Shown piece after piece: positions 33,691 through 45,639 of a DNA stretch of 64,000 nucleotides. The stretch is from Trachythela sp. YZ-2020. Its lineage: Eukaryota; Cnidaria; Anthozoa; Malacalcyonacea; Clavulariidae. The stretch spans positions 1,612,001-1,676,000 of the forward strand of contig JADLSH010000193.1 of the NCBI GenBank assembly GCA_016169945.1. Reading direction: 5' to 3'. The translations under genes were made by a program, and so were the position numbers. Each line of letters starts with the position of its first letter. The first letter of the stretch is position 1. The notes below the pieces were generated by a model, which had not been told where the DNA came from, ran no database searches, and saw only the letters and a program-made list of their open reading frames with translations.

Positions 33691-34990
33691 AAATTGTACC
33701 TGTTCAATTAAGTAGATGTAAAGCTTCTGAGCAAATAACTAAATCTGTAAAAGATCGAGAATACCAGAAAATGAGGTGTTCAGTGGAAACTAATGGTGAT
33801 AAACAAACTCGACTTAAAAAAGTCAATGAATGTAATAAAAGAAAGCTGTCAAAGGAAACTGACAGCGAGAGACAAATTAGACTTAAAAAAATAAGTGAGT
33901 CTAGAAAGAGAAAGCAGTCAATAGAAACTGAGAGCGAAAGACAAATACGACTTGAGAAAGCTAGACTTTATCAAAAACAAAAGCGGGCAAAAAGAGTGTC
34001 ACGACCTCAACAGGAAATAAGCCAACAGGATTATTTAAATATATTTGACATCATCAATAATGGTGTTATTGAAGAGCAATGTTGGGCAAAACATAACATT
34101 AATAAATTTCATAAATCTATGCAATATATTGTCAGTAAGTGTACTGTTTGTCAGGTGGCATGCCCTTGAAATCTAAACCAAGGTCACCGTATGTGTGTTT
34201 ACGATGCTCTAGAGATAAAAAATCTTCTAAACATTTTCGTGTGAAAATTCAATGATACCTTCATCTTTTCCACTCGAGTTACAAAATTTGGCTCAGATTG
34301 AGGAAATGTTAATTGCTCGTGCTTTGCCAATCATTAATTTACCACAAAATGTAACAGAACTTGCAACATCTTTGCCAAGATATCCTAAAGACTTGGCTGT
34401 GATTATTGTCAAAGTTAAAGGTGAAGACAACACATTTAGAGATGTGACAGTGCGAAAACTAAATGTGCACAATGCCTTGATGTGGCTTATACAGTAAACA
34501 ATAATCCACATTATCCTCAATTAATAATTAATGAAGATGCATTAAATTCATTACCTGAAAATGGTGTTCCATCAGATCTGATGACTGTTGAGACTGATAA
34601 TGATATAGTCTCAGATGATAATTCTTCTCCTGATTTGTGTCCTCCTACTGATAACCCCTCAGAGCATATTGTTTGTAATGACTCTACTGAAATGAGTATT
34701 TTCTTACCTGTTGGTGAACAACAACAGGAAATTGAAGCTGTTAGAAATCAGCTTTCTGAAAATGAGCGAATGCAATGGCCCTCAGTTGAAAATGAACCAT
34801 TAAATGAGTATCAGATATCACATCTGGCCACAATGGCTTTCCATACATTATTTCCAGACGGAAAAAGTGATCCTACTAATCAAGGACTTCTAACAGATGT
34901 CCCTCTTCAGGAACGAATAAAGCATCTTTTAAAATTTACTGAAATTACTGATGGTAAATGGGTCTACCGTTTTGCCAACCATCTCAGTTT
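33690..34990 (+). pseudogene. Helitron replicase N-terminal region, broken
   Basis: The parts appear in order. First is a basic stretch with three ETxSERQIRLKK-type units (about 33790-33990). Then comes a zinc-like region spelled over a frame break near 34168: CTVCQVACP, and in the next frame CLRCSRDKKSS. After that are the [20 protein letters not shown] motif (34261-34326), with an apparent deletion just after it, and [16 protein letters not shown]. The last part, from 34482, has AFHTLFPDGKSDPT and KWVYRFANHLS, the start of the Helitron-like N-terminal domain. The protein is cut at 34990 by the inserted element. Expected downstream Rep catalytic motifs are missing. Confidence 0.75.
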
Positions 34991-36130
34991 GGGGTGTGAC
35001 TAAATGGAGAGTTAAAATTGGAGTGTTAAATCGGAGAGTTAAGATTTCGGAGAGTTAAGTTCGAGCCACGCCCACATTTGTGAACGACCACACCCACTTT
35101 CTTAACTCTCCCGATGGTATATTTGACGTTAAACGTCAGAGACTTAATTTTGATTTAACTCTATTGCTTAACAAAATAGAAAGGAAGAGAGAGTTAACTT
35201 TGTCGTAACTCTCAAAATGCCAAAAAATGCTAAGCGAGAGAGTTAAGTTAGTTTTTCGAATAAAATGGTGATATTGATGTGACAATAGTGATAAAATACT
35301 AATAGGCAACATCCGAGTCAAACAAAGAGAGCATAGTATATATAAACAATTTCGCTACCCATTAATCTTTGCAGACCGCCCGTAAAGATTTTTGCCACAT
35401 TTCTCCACAGACATATATAATAGTCATACTCATAGACTCATAGATATAGTACCATACTGTCACTGTCACACGGGCATTGCCGCAAATAAAACATGTCAAA
35501 GTAAAACTTGCTCAAGTTTAACTGCTTTGTTTGACTTTGCGGAAGAATGTGAGAGCCGGCACTGCCACAGGCACATGAAACTTGACAATAACTTGTGCAT
35601 AGTCATACTCATAGTCATAGAATATAACAGATGTATATCACAACCGTATATAATAACCGACTATACTATAGAAGCCCTTCCAGTGCGACAACGCAAATAA
35701 TTTAGGACATATTGCCTAACGGACATTCAAAAATAGGCAATATTTTAATTACGAAAATATAAGCCAGAAGGTATGCCTCGTAGTTAGATAAGTTATGTGT
35801 CGTCGTTAGATAAGTTATGACAATTATGAATCTTTTGTGATCATCCTGACAAGATATCCGGTATGGGACACCATTTTATTCGAAAAATTAACTTAACCCT
35901 CTCGCTTAACCCTTTGGCATTTTGAGAGTTACGACAAAGTTAACTCTCTCTTCCTTTTTATTTTTTTAAGCAATAGAGTTAAATCAAAATTAACTCTCTG
36001 ACGTTAGTTCAAATATACCATCGGGAGAGTTAAGAAAGTGGGCGTGGTCGTTCACAAAAGTGGGCGTGGCTCGAACTTAACTCTCCGAAATCTTAACTCT
36101 CCAATTTTAACTCTCCTTTTAGTCGTTCCC
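34991..36130. mobile_element. 1.14-kb TIR element inserted in the Helitron, 8-bp target duplication
   Basis: The arms begin GGGGTGTGACTAAATGGAG (left) and end with the near-complement at 36130. They match over about 280 bp through GAGAGTTAAGTTCGAGCCACG and the CTTAACTCTC repeats. The flanks are CTCAGTTT at 34983-34990 and 36131-36138. An 8-bp duplication fits a hAT-type element. The 102-codon frame at 35392-35700 has no recognised transposase motif, so it is probably non-autonomous. Confidence 0.85.
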
Positions 36131-36138
36131 CTCAGTTT

Positions 36139-37129
36139 GCTACAACATACAAAGTTGTTGACAATGAACTGACAAAATTGCCAGAGAATATTATCCCCGA
36201 GCCGGCGCGAAGCGCCGTGCGAGGGTACTAATTCCGCTCGGAGATTTACACCCGGATATGTGAAAACATTGTGGAATGCAAAGTCGTCCGCCATTTTTTT
36301 TTGTCATGGACTGGACTGGACGTTTTCGTAAGTTATGCGCATGCGCAAGTTCAAGCCGAGAGAAGACTTCCATTTTGCAAACTTTTTTCAAAATTAGTTT
36401 TGCACTCATTTTATAAGTAAGTCTCTATGTCTCCAAAACAAGATAAATGAAAATTATTTAGAGGACAAATTAACAAGAGGAGAAACAGTCGAAAGACCGA
36501 AAAAGGAGCGTTTTAAACAGGCAAGTGTCTATTTTCCATGCTTGCTTTGCCGATTTTTTAACATAGCATGCAGTATAGTTTGTGAATTTGAAAATGTGTA
36601 GATCATTCTGTGTGGTCAATACAACATTGATTGATCTAATGATCTTTAAAAGTATTTTAGTATTGATTCAAATATTTAATAGAAAAATAAAAAAATGCAA
36701 GCAAGTGCAGAAGTATAAAAATACTCCTCGAAAAGCAGTTTGTGAATTTGAAAATTTCGAAACGTTTTGTGAACGTCTAAAGTTGAATGTTACAGTAAAA
36801 CAAAGCTAAAAGAATACACAATAGCATACCCACTTTATATAGTTGGACAATTGATAATTTTATAGTTAAAAACAAAATAAGATTTTGTACAAATTAAAAT
36901 ATAAAAAATATACAATGTTGCGTGTTACCATGGTTACATTCGTCGACTCAGTACTTCATGTTACAATAACTTCTTGGGAGTAAATTGTTTCGTTCAAACT
37001 TAACTATGGTTCAAATGGACGAGGGGTTACTGCATGCATGTATTTCTAGTACCAAGAATATTCCCAACATCCCAAAGGTCCAAATTTTGGCCTATATTGT
37101 AAATATCAACTTTTAAGGTATAAACCCTG
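36139..37129. other. Helitron interior lost or replaced; no gene seen
   Basis: Between the insertion and the next Helitron match no coding motif is recognised. GAGCCGGCGCGAAGCGCCG near 36199-36217 is GC-rich and palindromic. AGTTTGTGAATTTGAAAAT occurs at 36577 and 36738. Confidence 0.5.
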
Positions 37130-37543
37130 GAGAACAACCCAAAACAATGCATGGGGTGACCAAGAGCCAACTGACGAAGTCTTAATTAATTATTGGCAAG
37201 AATTCTTGCAAACACCTTACTGCTTTGTCATGTCCCAGACTGGTTTGACAAATTACAAGCTGTCATTCAGAGTGAAGAACTAGAAGATGAACCTTTTGAA
37301 GAACAGCAGAGAACTCGAGAAGAGTGAATGATATTGTCAGACCTCCACACTCCATTTGACAACTCTGAGCAAACACCATATGACTGGCATCTTGACAGAA
37401 CCAGTTATTCAGAACAACAAATCCAAGAAATGCCTACATGGATAAAAACAAACAAAGAGGAATACACTATTCACGAGAAATATGACATTGTTGATGTCAA
37501 CAGTTTTAGTGAAATGCAAAAACTAGCTATATGTTATATTTAG
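37130..37543 (+). pseudogene. Helitron segment before the helicase domain
   Basis: Reads in one frame, apart from a TGA at about 37325-37327, as DWFDKLQAVIQ-like, MILSDLHTPFDNSEQTPYDW, and EMPTWIKTNKEEYTIHEKYD ending FSEMQKLAICYI. In animal Helitrons this block joins the Rep part to the Pif1-like helicase, which is absent here. Confidence 0.7.
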
Positions 37544-38990
37544 GCGGGAGAGGCGTTATAATGGCGTGAAAGCAAATTGTGTTCACGCTCTATATTGTGT
37601 ATAATTACGGTTCCACTTCAAGGCTTTGACTGATTGAGGACATCATGTAAAGTCCGACGAAAGTCGATCTGCCATAACCTTTCAAAGAACCGAAGGGTTA
37701 AACATTGGTGTCTTTTTAAAGACGGCAACGGCGGAGGTCACAGCTGGGAACCAAAGTTAGATGTTGAAATAGTACGTGTTAAACATTTTTCAAAAAATCT
37801 AGCATGGCATTTTCATGATATATATGCCTACCTCTCCCGTTTAGGATATGTTTGGGTATGTAATTTCGACCCCGAATTAGTCAACGTATATTTGGTTAGC
37901 ATATGAAAATATAGGGGAGGTCCATGTCCAATTTTTCCTTTGTGAATATCAAGGAAACGAAGGACAAACGTATTAAAATGGGTCATTCTAGCTGCTGTTT
38001 GCCTTTCTTTGGTTAGTAATGTGTACTCAATATTATTGCAAAACGCTATTCGAAACTATAAACTTGATTTTATCAAAACAGCTCGAAACGTAGGAGTAAG
38101 AAAGAATAAGCAAAAGCAAGGAGAACATATGCAGCTGGATCATTTTAAACTTTCCAGATGCCTATTCAAGTCTTCAAATTAGGATAGTTTGTCGAAAACA
38201 TACCTAAGAATATTTTAAACTTAATTTTCCCAAATTGTCAATTCACGAGACGTTAAAAACTCTCCTGGGTTTACTATTTATGCAATCATGGTGAAATTTT
38301 CAGCATTTACTCATTATTATTAAACCTTTGACGTGAACCTAAAAAATACTATGTGTGAGTTATACACGCCACAGGCCAACCCTATTAATGAACTGAACAT
38401 GCCCATATTTTCATTCAACTATAAACACAAGTAAAATTTATACACTCTATGCCTTTAGCTGAGTATTTTTTTAGGTTCACGACATAGATAGGTCTATTTT
38501 GTATCCATTAAAGCTGTTTGGGAGATCATTCGTAGTTTACTTTGGCTCCTATCATTTGTGGCACAAACACCATATTTTACTCCATAGGGGGTCATATCTT
38601 GGTTACTGTGGCAACAACAAATGTATAAGCGAGTGATTTTGTGTCAGCTACCCATATTCTATAATATTAGAGTAAAAAATGAGGGAAAAATATTAAATTA
38701 GAGAAAAAAGTTTTCAACGTATAAGACCACCTTAGGCTAACCCCTTTACCTTTTGGTCATTTTCGGCCACTCCTTCTAAAAGACAAAAAGTGGCCGAAAA
38801 TAGCCAAAAAGTAAAGGCTAACCCCTTATCATTTTTTCGACAAAAAGTTAAGGCTAACCCCTTTACTTTTTAGTCATTTTCAACCACTCTTTCTAAAAGA
38901 CAAAAGTGGTCGAAAATCCAAAATAAAGGCTAACCCCTTAATTTCTCCCGCCCGCATTTTCGTGCGCCTTTTTAACTCCCACTAAAAAAC
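37544..38990. other. intergenic with small repeats
   Basis: About 37620-37720 shares GAGGACATCATG, AAGTCC, and GAAGGGTTAAAC with 16205-16275. About 38333-38480 is bounded by inverted GTGAACCTAAAAAATACT, a small MITE candidate. About 38725-38950 is a palindromic minisatellite built from AGGCTAACCCCTTTACTTTT and GGCCGAAAAT words. No gene is seen. Confidence 0.55.
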
Positions 38991-39750
38991 CTTTTGATTA
39001 TATTTTAAGTACTTTTCTCGGTTCGTTTAACATGTATGTTTATGAGCTTAAGTGTATACGACAACTTCCAGGATCTTAGAGTCAATGCCAAAGGATTTCG
39101 ATTAAGCGAGTGTATATCGAGGGTTTAAATTTACGGTTTATTTATGATAAGGTTTCATATTTAACTTAATCTAAATAATTATATTTAAAGATATTTACAC
39201 CGGATAGCTTCATCGAATGATCGCGCTAGCAATAAATGTATATTTCGTTCAGTCTTAAGCGATTGTATAGCAATTCTGTATAACAAGCAGTCAAACTGCA
39301 TGCCTTCATGCAAGTATAAAGACTCTTGGCTAGTGTCAGTTTTGATTTAAACGAAGTTTTTACTCTGATCAATTGCTGCAGATCAGGCGATATAAACAAA
39401 CCGCGAGTGTCGTGTCTCGTCGATAACTTATTAAACGAAGCCCAATGCATTTCGTGTTAATAAGATACCTTAGGTATGACCTCATTAGGATGTCAAGGTA
39501 AGGACCCACAGTAATTGGTACTGTTGTGGAGTTCCAGCCTTTCTCTGTGCGTTTAAACCTAAAAATTGTTTGTATTATTGGCTAACCTAAATAAAAATCT
39601 CAAGATCGAAACAAATCTCAAGATTCTTGGCAAATTAGGTCATATTATGATATATATATAATTAAGGCTTTACCTCGGTGTAAGAACGAACCTCACGAGT
39701 GACGTCACACAACTCAATAGATAAATAGATATGTTGTGAATAAATATAAT
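38991..39750 (+). repeat. paralogous module, 5' part, copy A
   Basis: Begins TATTTTAAGTACTTTTCTCG and includes a TATA-like GCAAGTATAAA (about 39310), CCGCGAGTGTCGTG, CCTCATTAGGATGTCAAG and GGTAAGG. Copies start at about 44551, 45826, 52528 and 56373. A short ORF after CGATATAAACAAACCGCG differs between copies, so coding is unlikely. It could be the remnant of a promoter and first exon. Confidence 0.7.
39700..39707. promoter_or_regulatory. TGACGTCA palindrome (CRE-like) before the 9-bp array
   Basis: A consensus CRE lies about 50 bp before each large array: 39700-39707, 46404-46411 and 53108-53115. Conservation reflects duplication, so regulatory use is unproven. Confidence 0.35.
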
Positions 39751-39751
39751 T

Positions 39752-41235
39752 GGTCTTGTGGTTCTTGTGGTTCACTTAGTTCACTTGGTTAACTTGGTTC
39801 TTGTGGTTCACTTGGTTCACTTGGTTCTTGTGGTTCACTTGGTTCTTGTGGTTCACTTGGTTTAATTGGTTCTTGTGGTTCACTTGGGTCAATTGGTTCT
39901 TGTGGTTCACTTGGTTCACTTGGTTCACTTGGTTCACTTGGTTCACTTGGTTCACTTGGTTCACTTGGTTCACTTGGTTCACTTGGTTCACTTGGTTCTT
40001 GTGGTTCACTTAGTTCACTTGGTTCTTGTGGTTCACTTAGTTCACTTGATTCTTGTGGTTCACTTAGTTCACTTAGTTATTGTAGTTCTCTTGGTTCTTG
40101 TGGTTCACTTAGTTCACTTGATTATTGTAGTTCACTTGATTCTTGTGGTTCACTTAGTTCACTTGGTTCTTGTGGTTCACTTAGTTCACTTGGTTATTGT
40201 AGTTCACTTGGTTATTGTAGTTCACTTGGTTCTTGTGGTTCACTTGGTTCTTGTGGTTCTTGTGGTTCACTTGGTTCTTCGGTGGTTCACTTGGTTCTTG
40301 TGGTTCTTGTGGTTCTTGTAGTTCACTTGATTCTTGTGGTCAGGGGCGCACATTTCAAAAAGGTTTGGAGGGGGTGTCCATTGTTCAGGGACCGACTTTT
40401 TATATTTGTTTGACCACATCAAAACATGTATTACGAGTTAATGTAAAAATATGTGTAGTGCCAGTGGTATAGAAGGATTGTAATAGGAGACCGAAAAATT
40501 TTGAGCAACTTGAGTCTGTAGATTGTCGGAAATGGCATTTTCAGAGTCTTCTCTACCTCTTTCGTTATAGGCCCTTTCACTAATAAATATATATTTTCAA
40601 ACTCCTCTAGTTTCGAATTCAAATATTTCGCTGAATTATGCCCCCCAAAACGTAACCATCAACATCATAAAGACCCAATTAGAAACTGTAATTTTACAAC
40701 AGAGTTGACTTAATTTTACTCGAGAATACTGACGTGGAAATAGAACGAACATTGCGGCAGAGCAAAAGTTAGGAGGTTTTGCGCAGTCGTGTATGGCTAT
40801 GCCATTTTACATTTGAGTATACTGCTTTAAGAGGGAAATATATCTCTGGGTTTTGCAATGTTGATTTCTTTTATTGACAGTTTTTTGTATCGTTTATTAT
40901 ACATTTTTTAGACAGAATGTTTCGGACCAACTCGGACCGAATTAAGTAGTGTAATTTTACAATTTGGCACCGACTTTTTTGAAAAATTCACAAATGATGG
41001 GGGGGGGGGTGTCACACCCCCCACCCACACACACACCCACCCTAATGTGCGCCCCTGCTTGTGGTTCACTTGGTTCTTGTGGTTCACTTGGTTCTTGTGG
41101 TTCACTTGGTTCTTGTGGTTCACTTGGTTCTTGTGGTTCACTTAGTTCACTTGGTTCTTGTAGTTCTTGTGGTTCACTTAGTTCACTTGGTTCTTGTGGT
41201 TCACTTAGTTCACTTGGTTCTTGTACTACTTGGTT
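39752..41235 (+). repeat. 9-bp minisatellite array A (GGTTCACTT / GGTTCTTGT)
   Basis: Hundreds of bases made only of two 9-mers, GGTTCACTT and GGTTCTTGT, with point variants, interrupted by an element at 40341-41057. It is open in three forward frames (Ser-Leu-Gly-Ser-Cys-Gly; Val-His-Leu-Val-Leu-Val; Phe-Thr-Trp-Phe-Leu-Trp) and in two reverse frames because neither 9-mer contains a stop in those phases. No start, splice or codon evidence favours a gene. Confidence 0.9.
40341..41057. mobile_element. 717-bp hAT-type non-autonomous element inside array A
   Basis: The TIRs CAGGGGCGCACAT and ATGTGCGCCCCTG are flanked by perfect 8-bp duplications, CTTGTGGT, at 40333-40340 and 41058-41065. The end sequence CAGGGGCG and the 8-bp duplication are typical of hAT. 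No transposase frame is inside. A poly-G run lies at about 40999-41008. Because the flanks are repeat units, the duplication could in part be array register, but the TIRs fix the ends. Confidence 0.85.
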
Positions 41236-42343
41236 GCCTGGCTAGTAAAATATTGAATATTCTCTCTTTATTCTGCTTGCAACTGCCTCTAATGTAAAAG
41301 AAATTCCAGAGATCTTGTCAAAAGTAAATCTATAGTGTTTACATAGTTACATTATATTTGACAGATCGTGAATTTTATCAATTAAGAATTTTATGCGAAA
41401 ACAAGATATCTTTCCATTTTTAAAAGTAAAACATGTTTTGACCACTATAGGCCGTTTGGGATAAACTTATAAATCAAAATTGATAGAAGTTTCATTCTAT
41501 ATGACTCTATTCCTCCTAGGTGTCGAATAGATCTTTAGGTTAATCAGTGTGCGCGCGACATATCTTGTTTTATCTTATCTATCTGCCGTAGCTGGCAAAA
41601 GTGTTTTATTCTTGGAGAAGTAGCAGTGGTTTAGTGATTTAGAAAGTAAAGCTAAGTCGCGGAATTGAAAAGGAATCTTAACAATATTATAATTTTCCCA
41701 CTGGGATCGGCATGTGACGCGCTCATCAGGTTTGCGTAGCGATGCTCATGGTTGTAACTAAATTGAATTATATCGAACAAGTCGGTTTGCAAACAAATTA
41801 AAGACTCTAATTGGTGCTTAATTAAACGACGAAATTGTTTCATAAAAGGATAAACTTTGTAGGCGGAGAGTTCACAAATACACCGTTGGCCAAAAAATGC
41901 GAAAGAGCTGTTCTGAAAACAGCTTTTGCACATTGTACGCATCTCATCGTTAATCAAAATTAAACAATGTCACTATTAAAATCTTCTACGATGCATGGAT
42001 TGATTTACTAATGTTGCGGCGTTGACTTTATATGTATGTGTAATATAGAATTGAATTGCAATTGCATTAGCAGACCTATTCGAGCCGTATACTCACAACG
42101 GTCCCTACCTCGCAGCAATTTTCTTGCTATTAGAAATTTCTAAATTTGATTATTATTACATTGTTTCAGGGTTTGCGAAGAGATAAATCTTTTTAAAAAT
42201 AAACACAAAAAGATTAACGTTCTAAAGTTAAAGATTAAAGATTTTGTGCAAAATTTAAAAATATATGTTATAGATTAAGATGACGCACTTAGTCAAATTG
42301 AGCTATAGTCAATTTGATGTCTCTAGAGATAAGTTAGAATCAG
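41236..42343. repeat. module spacer, copy A
   Basis: From TTGCCTGGCTAGTAAAATATTG onward, nearly the same as 47236-48350 and, in part, 54086-54416 and 54886-55490. Minus-strand frames such as 41652-41957 are partly conserved (MCKSCFQNSSFAFFGQRC) but frameshifted between copies. No family recognised. Confidence 0.6.
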
Positions 42344-42735
42344 TTAGGACGTCGCCAAGGTATTCAATGCAATTTTCTCGACACTGACTTGAAATTTATT
42401 ATTAATAAGAATTTGATCAAATTTTTGGGGTATCTTCTTTTGAGATGAATGAAATATTACAAAGTTTAATTTCTTCAATCTTAAGAGATATTTAGCTTTG
42501 TTAGCATGCACCGAGGCCGAGCCAATTACGTACATGGAAATAATGCATGGTAATGATCCGAAAGGACACCTTTCCTGTACACAACAATATTCTGATGAAG
42601 TTATATTTTTAGTAATGGCACCCCGTTGCTTTTGATTATTTAGATAAGACACAAACCCGTTTTTAACCACACCTCTAACACCAAAATAATCAAGTTTATC
42701 AATTAAAATAGTATTATTGACAGCATCGAAGGCTT
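42344..42735 (-). pseudogene. reverse transcriptase fragment, copy A
   Basis: Minus-strand frame with NGFVSYLNNQKQRGAI, then an ITSSEY / QER / FGSLPCIISMYVI stretch in place of the PQGS-LGPLLF-LYIND block, and KAKYLLRLKKLNFVIFHSSQKK, the region after the catalytic site. The FADD motif itself is deleted. It is a degraded non-LTR retrotransposon piece, duplicated at 48351-48790. Confidence 0.65.
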
Positions 42736-43114
42736 TACATCAAGCCTTAGGTCTAGAAAAATTTCACATGACCATGACACATCACATATTCATGTAGAAC
42801 TTTGAATTTTATAAAATAATATTTGGGATCAAGGCAATAGCTTTGTTCTGCGCATTGTCTTTGTTCAGTGCACACTTAGTGCACACTTAGTGCACACGAG
42901 TTTTCTGGGAATTTATTGAAAAGCGAAATAAGCCAAATGAAGGGGTTTAAAGTATAAGTAAGCATAAGTGAGGAATCAATTCATTATTGCAATGAGGAAT
43001 CAATTCATTACAGCAGCCTATCAACCAACACAACAAATAGGTCGTCATAGCTCATTAATTAATGGGAAAAAACGGTTTTGGCACCTGCCTTACACCTTGC
43101 CTAATCAATTTCTA

Positions 43115-43600
43115 AACTGGCCTTTAGTATTTTAGTGTTGCTAACGCCAGACTTGGCTATTACTTGGCTATTTAAACATGCAGCCATTTTGAAAAACAGT
43201 GACCACTATCAATAATTGGATTATAATTCTCTAATCACTCATCGCGAACTAAAGTGAACTATAAACAAACTGGGCATTCCAAAACAATTAGTGATAATAT
43301 CATGAATGTGTCAAAATCGTGTTTCATGATTTTTTCGGCACTCTACCTATAAATACGCCTGCATTTGCTTTAAGCACCGAAATTATACACGCCTATACGT
43401 AGACTACATGCACCTTGCCCGTCCAATTATTAAGTTCCTCAGAGTCTACAGTACCTGAACCCTTTTCCGCCAGGTCTGGCCTTTAGTGTGTTATTGTTGC
43501 TAACGCCAGACGATTATATTTACTTGGCTGTTTAAACAATCATTTTTGCAGTGTTAGAAATGGATGAACAATGACCACTATCAACATGACCAATATAACT
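43115..43600. repeat. ~360-bp internal duplication, copy A
   Basis: The phrase GGCCTTTAGT...TTGTTGCTAACGCCAGAC...TTGGCTATTT or TTGGCTGTTT and GTGACCACTATCAA occurs twice, near 43118 and 43480. The same pair is at 49144 and 49500 in the next module. Confidence 0.65.
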
Positions 43601-43699
43601 ATTGTAGGCGACTATTTTTTAATTGGATCAATTAGGAATAATGAGGTAAATCAATTATCAATTATTAAGAATCAATTATCTTACACCGAGGTAAAGCTA

Positions 43700-44012
43700 T
43701 AATTAAGCAATGGTTCAGATATACGCAATAGAAACTCTTTATGTTATTATATGAAAGTATGAGTGTCAGAGTTGCAAAATGTTTTGAACCTCCGCCTCCG
43801 AGTAGGATTTGTGTTTTCCCAACTTTACTCGAAATACTGAATTGGAAATTTTCCGACATGCAGTCTTTTGCCTGGGCACGCTTGACAGTTGGCCCTTGCA
43901 GCACTGCTAGTGTTGACGTGTTGTGCATGGTCACACCAATATGGCTGTCATTGCAGGCTTCAATTATGCATAGCATGCAGATGCACTATCCAGCCTAGTT
44001 TTAGATCAGTAG
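43700..44012 (+). repeat. module 3' part, copy A (shared with the peptide-gene 3' flank)
   Basis: Includes ACTCGAAATACTGAA, ACATGCAGTC, GTGTTGACGTGTTGTGC, GGTCACACCAATATGGCTG and TTGCAGGCTTCAATTATGC. Related copies lie at 45190-45468, 49735-50010 and 56920-57230. The last ~150 bp also match the region after the peptide gene stop (25150-25310; 29410-29560; 59950-60110). Frames on both strands vary in register between copies, so coding is doubtful. Confidence 0.7.
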
Positions 44013-44015
44013 TTT

Positions 44016-44046
<31 letters not shown>

Positions 44047-44285
44047 GCTTCGCCAACTAGGTGGGATCACCACAACATCATATGCCAATTACTGTGGGCC
44101 CTTTACCCAACCCACCCTGTCAACTTTCCTGTGGGAGGAAACTGGAGTACCCGGAGAAAACCCACGACTTTCGGCAGGGCGTTAACTTTACTATTTTCAC
44201 TGGAGGACTGGGTTCGAGTCGCATTGAGGAAATTCTCACCAGACTTCGGAACCCGCGGCCTTAGAGGTGAAAGAGCAAGTGCGCT
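44016..44285 (-). mobile_element. tRNA-type SINE, copy 1
   Basis: On the minus strand the order is: a tRNA-like head with AAGGCCGCGGGTTCCGAAGT (B-box-like), a conserved block GGGTTTTCTCCGGGTACTCC followed by TTTCCTCCCACAGG, and a (TAAA)n tail at 44016-44046. The central block resembles a conserved domain shared by many invertebrate SINEs (recalled, not searched). Other copies are at 52020-52290 and 55775-56048. Confidence 0.7.
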
Positions 44286-44385
44286 AAGTGTGCTAAGTGC
44301 GCTAAGTGTGCGCCAAGTGCATGCGCCAAGTGCGCTAAGTGTGCGCCAAGTGCGCTAAGTGTGCGTCAAGTGCGCTAACAACACA
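44270..44385. repeat. GTGCGCTAAGTGTGCGCCAA tandem array at SINE head
   Basis: About ten units of AAGTGCGCTAAGTGTGCGCC with variants. Shorter versions sit at the same place in SINE copies 2 (52286-52355) and 3 (56212-56312). It appears to be an expansion of the tRNA A-box end of the SINE. Confidence 0.7.
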
Positions 44386-45468
44386 AAGTGTGGAAAAGAG
44401 TCCACGTTTTAAAAATATACAGCCAGTAGACGCAAAAATGAATTCCTTTAACAGGCTTTAGTTGCATGAAAGATTTCTATTTAAACAGAAAAAGAGAATA
44501 CTAAATTATATTTGTAACGAAATATCACAGTTTTGTTATTATTGTAATTATATTTTAAGTACTTTTCTCAGTTCGTTTAACATGTATGTTTATGAGCTAA
44601 AGTGTACGACAACTTCCAGGGGATCTTAGAGTCAATGCTAAAGATTTCGATTAAGCGAGTGTATATCGAGGGTTTAAATTTACGGTTTATTTATGATAAG
44701 GTTTCATATTTAACTTAATCTAAATATATTTAAAGATATTTACACCGGATAGCTTTATCAAATGATCGCGCTAGCAATAAATGTATATTTCGTTCAGTTC
44801 TAAGCGACTGTATAGCAATCCTGTGTAACATGCAGTCAAACTGCATATGCCTTCATGCAAGTATAAAAACTCTTGGCTAGTGTCAGTTTTGACTTAAACG
44901 AAGTTTTTACTCTGATCAATTGCTGCAGATATGAACAAACCGCGAGTGTCGTGTCTCATCGTCGATAACTTATTAAACGAAGCCCAATCCATTTCGTGTT
45001 AATAAGATACCTGAGGGTATGACCTCATTAGGATGTCAAGGTAAGGGCCCACAGTAATTGGTACTGTTGTGGTGTTCCCGCGTTTCTCTGTACGTTTTAA
45101 ATCTAAAAATTGTTTGTATTATTGGCGAACCTGAATAAAAAATCTCAAGATTCAAACACATCTCAAGATTCTTGGCAAATTAGTTCATATGATGATATAT
45201 AATTAAGCAATGGTTCAGATATACGCAATAGAAACTCTTTATGTTTATATATGAAAGTATTAGTGTCAGAGTTGCAAAACATTTTGAACCTTCCTCCGCC
45301 TCCGGGCAGTATTTGTGTTTTCCCAACTTTACTCGAAATACTGAACAGGAAATTTTCCGACATGCAGTCTTTGCATGGGTACGTTTGACAGTTGGCCATT
45401 GGAGTACTGCTAGTGTTGACGTGTTGTGCATGGTCACACCGATATGGCTGTCATTGCAGGCTTCAATT
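44386..45468 (+). repeat. short module B1 (5' part joined to 3' part, no array)
   Basis: Has the TTTTAAGTACTTTTCTC start, the TATA-like GCAAGTATAAAAAC (about 44862) and the CCTCATTAGGATGTCAAGG block. It goes straight to the 3' part at about 45190. The minisatellite, RT remnant and spacer of modules A and B2 are missing. Confidence 0.7.
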
Positions 45469-45622
45469 TAGACTTGCTCTAAGTCTGTCTCTTAAAGGTG
45501 TTTTTATTTTCGTGCGCCCTTTATAACTCCCCAATCCTTTAACTCCCCAATCCTTTAACTCCCCAATCCTTTATAACGCCACAATAAAAACCCCTTTAAG
45601 AGACATACTTGGAACAAGTCTA
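45469..45622. mobile_element. 154-bp MITE, TAGACTTGC family, copy 2
   Basis: Same ends as 16916-17106. It sits in the module 3' part, with GCTTCAATT on both sides (45460-45468 and 45623-45631), a 9-bp duplication. Paralogous modules lack it. Confidence 0.8.
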
Positions 45623-45639
45623 GCTTCAATTAGCATTTG

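Larger units (their letters stand above)
32215..37543 (+). mobile_element. Helitron-like element, decayed
   Basis: Consecutive coding fragments on the plus strand match the usual order of animal Helitron polyproteins: protease-like domain, basic ETESERQIRLEK repeats, a Cys-rich zinc region, the N-terminal Helitron domain, and a segment that normally precedes the Pif1-like helicase. The Rep HUH motifs and the helicase itself were not found. The upstream border is set by homology with 61765 onward (GCAGCACACTATTCTTGAC). The 3' end is uncertain. A 1.1-kb element interrupts it at 34991. Confidence 0.75.

Noticed and set aside
35392..35700. 102-codon ORF in the 34991-36130 element as a transposase
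   Set aside because: No catalytic or DNA-binding motif, and too short.
43665..43998. Conserved-looking ORFs in the module 3' part, on both strands
   Set aside because: The similar protein text in four copies reflects recent DNA duplication. Frames shift by indels between copies (for example at 45241) and no domain is seen.
44016..44285. Functional tRNA gene at the SINE head
   Set aside because: Only B-box-like similarity is present. No cloverleaf with acceptor and anticodon stems could be drawn.
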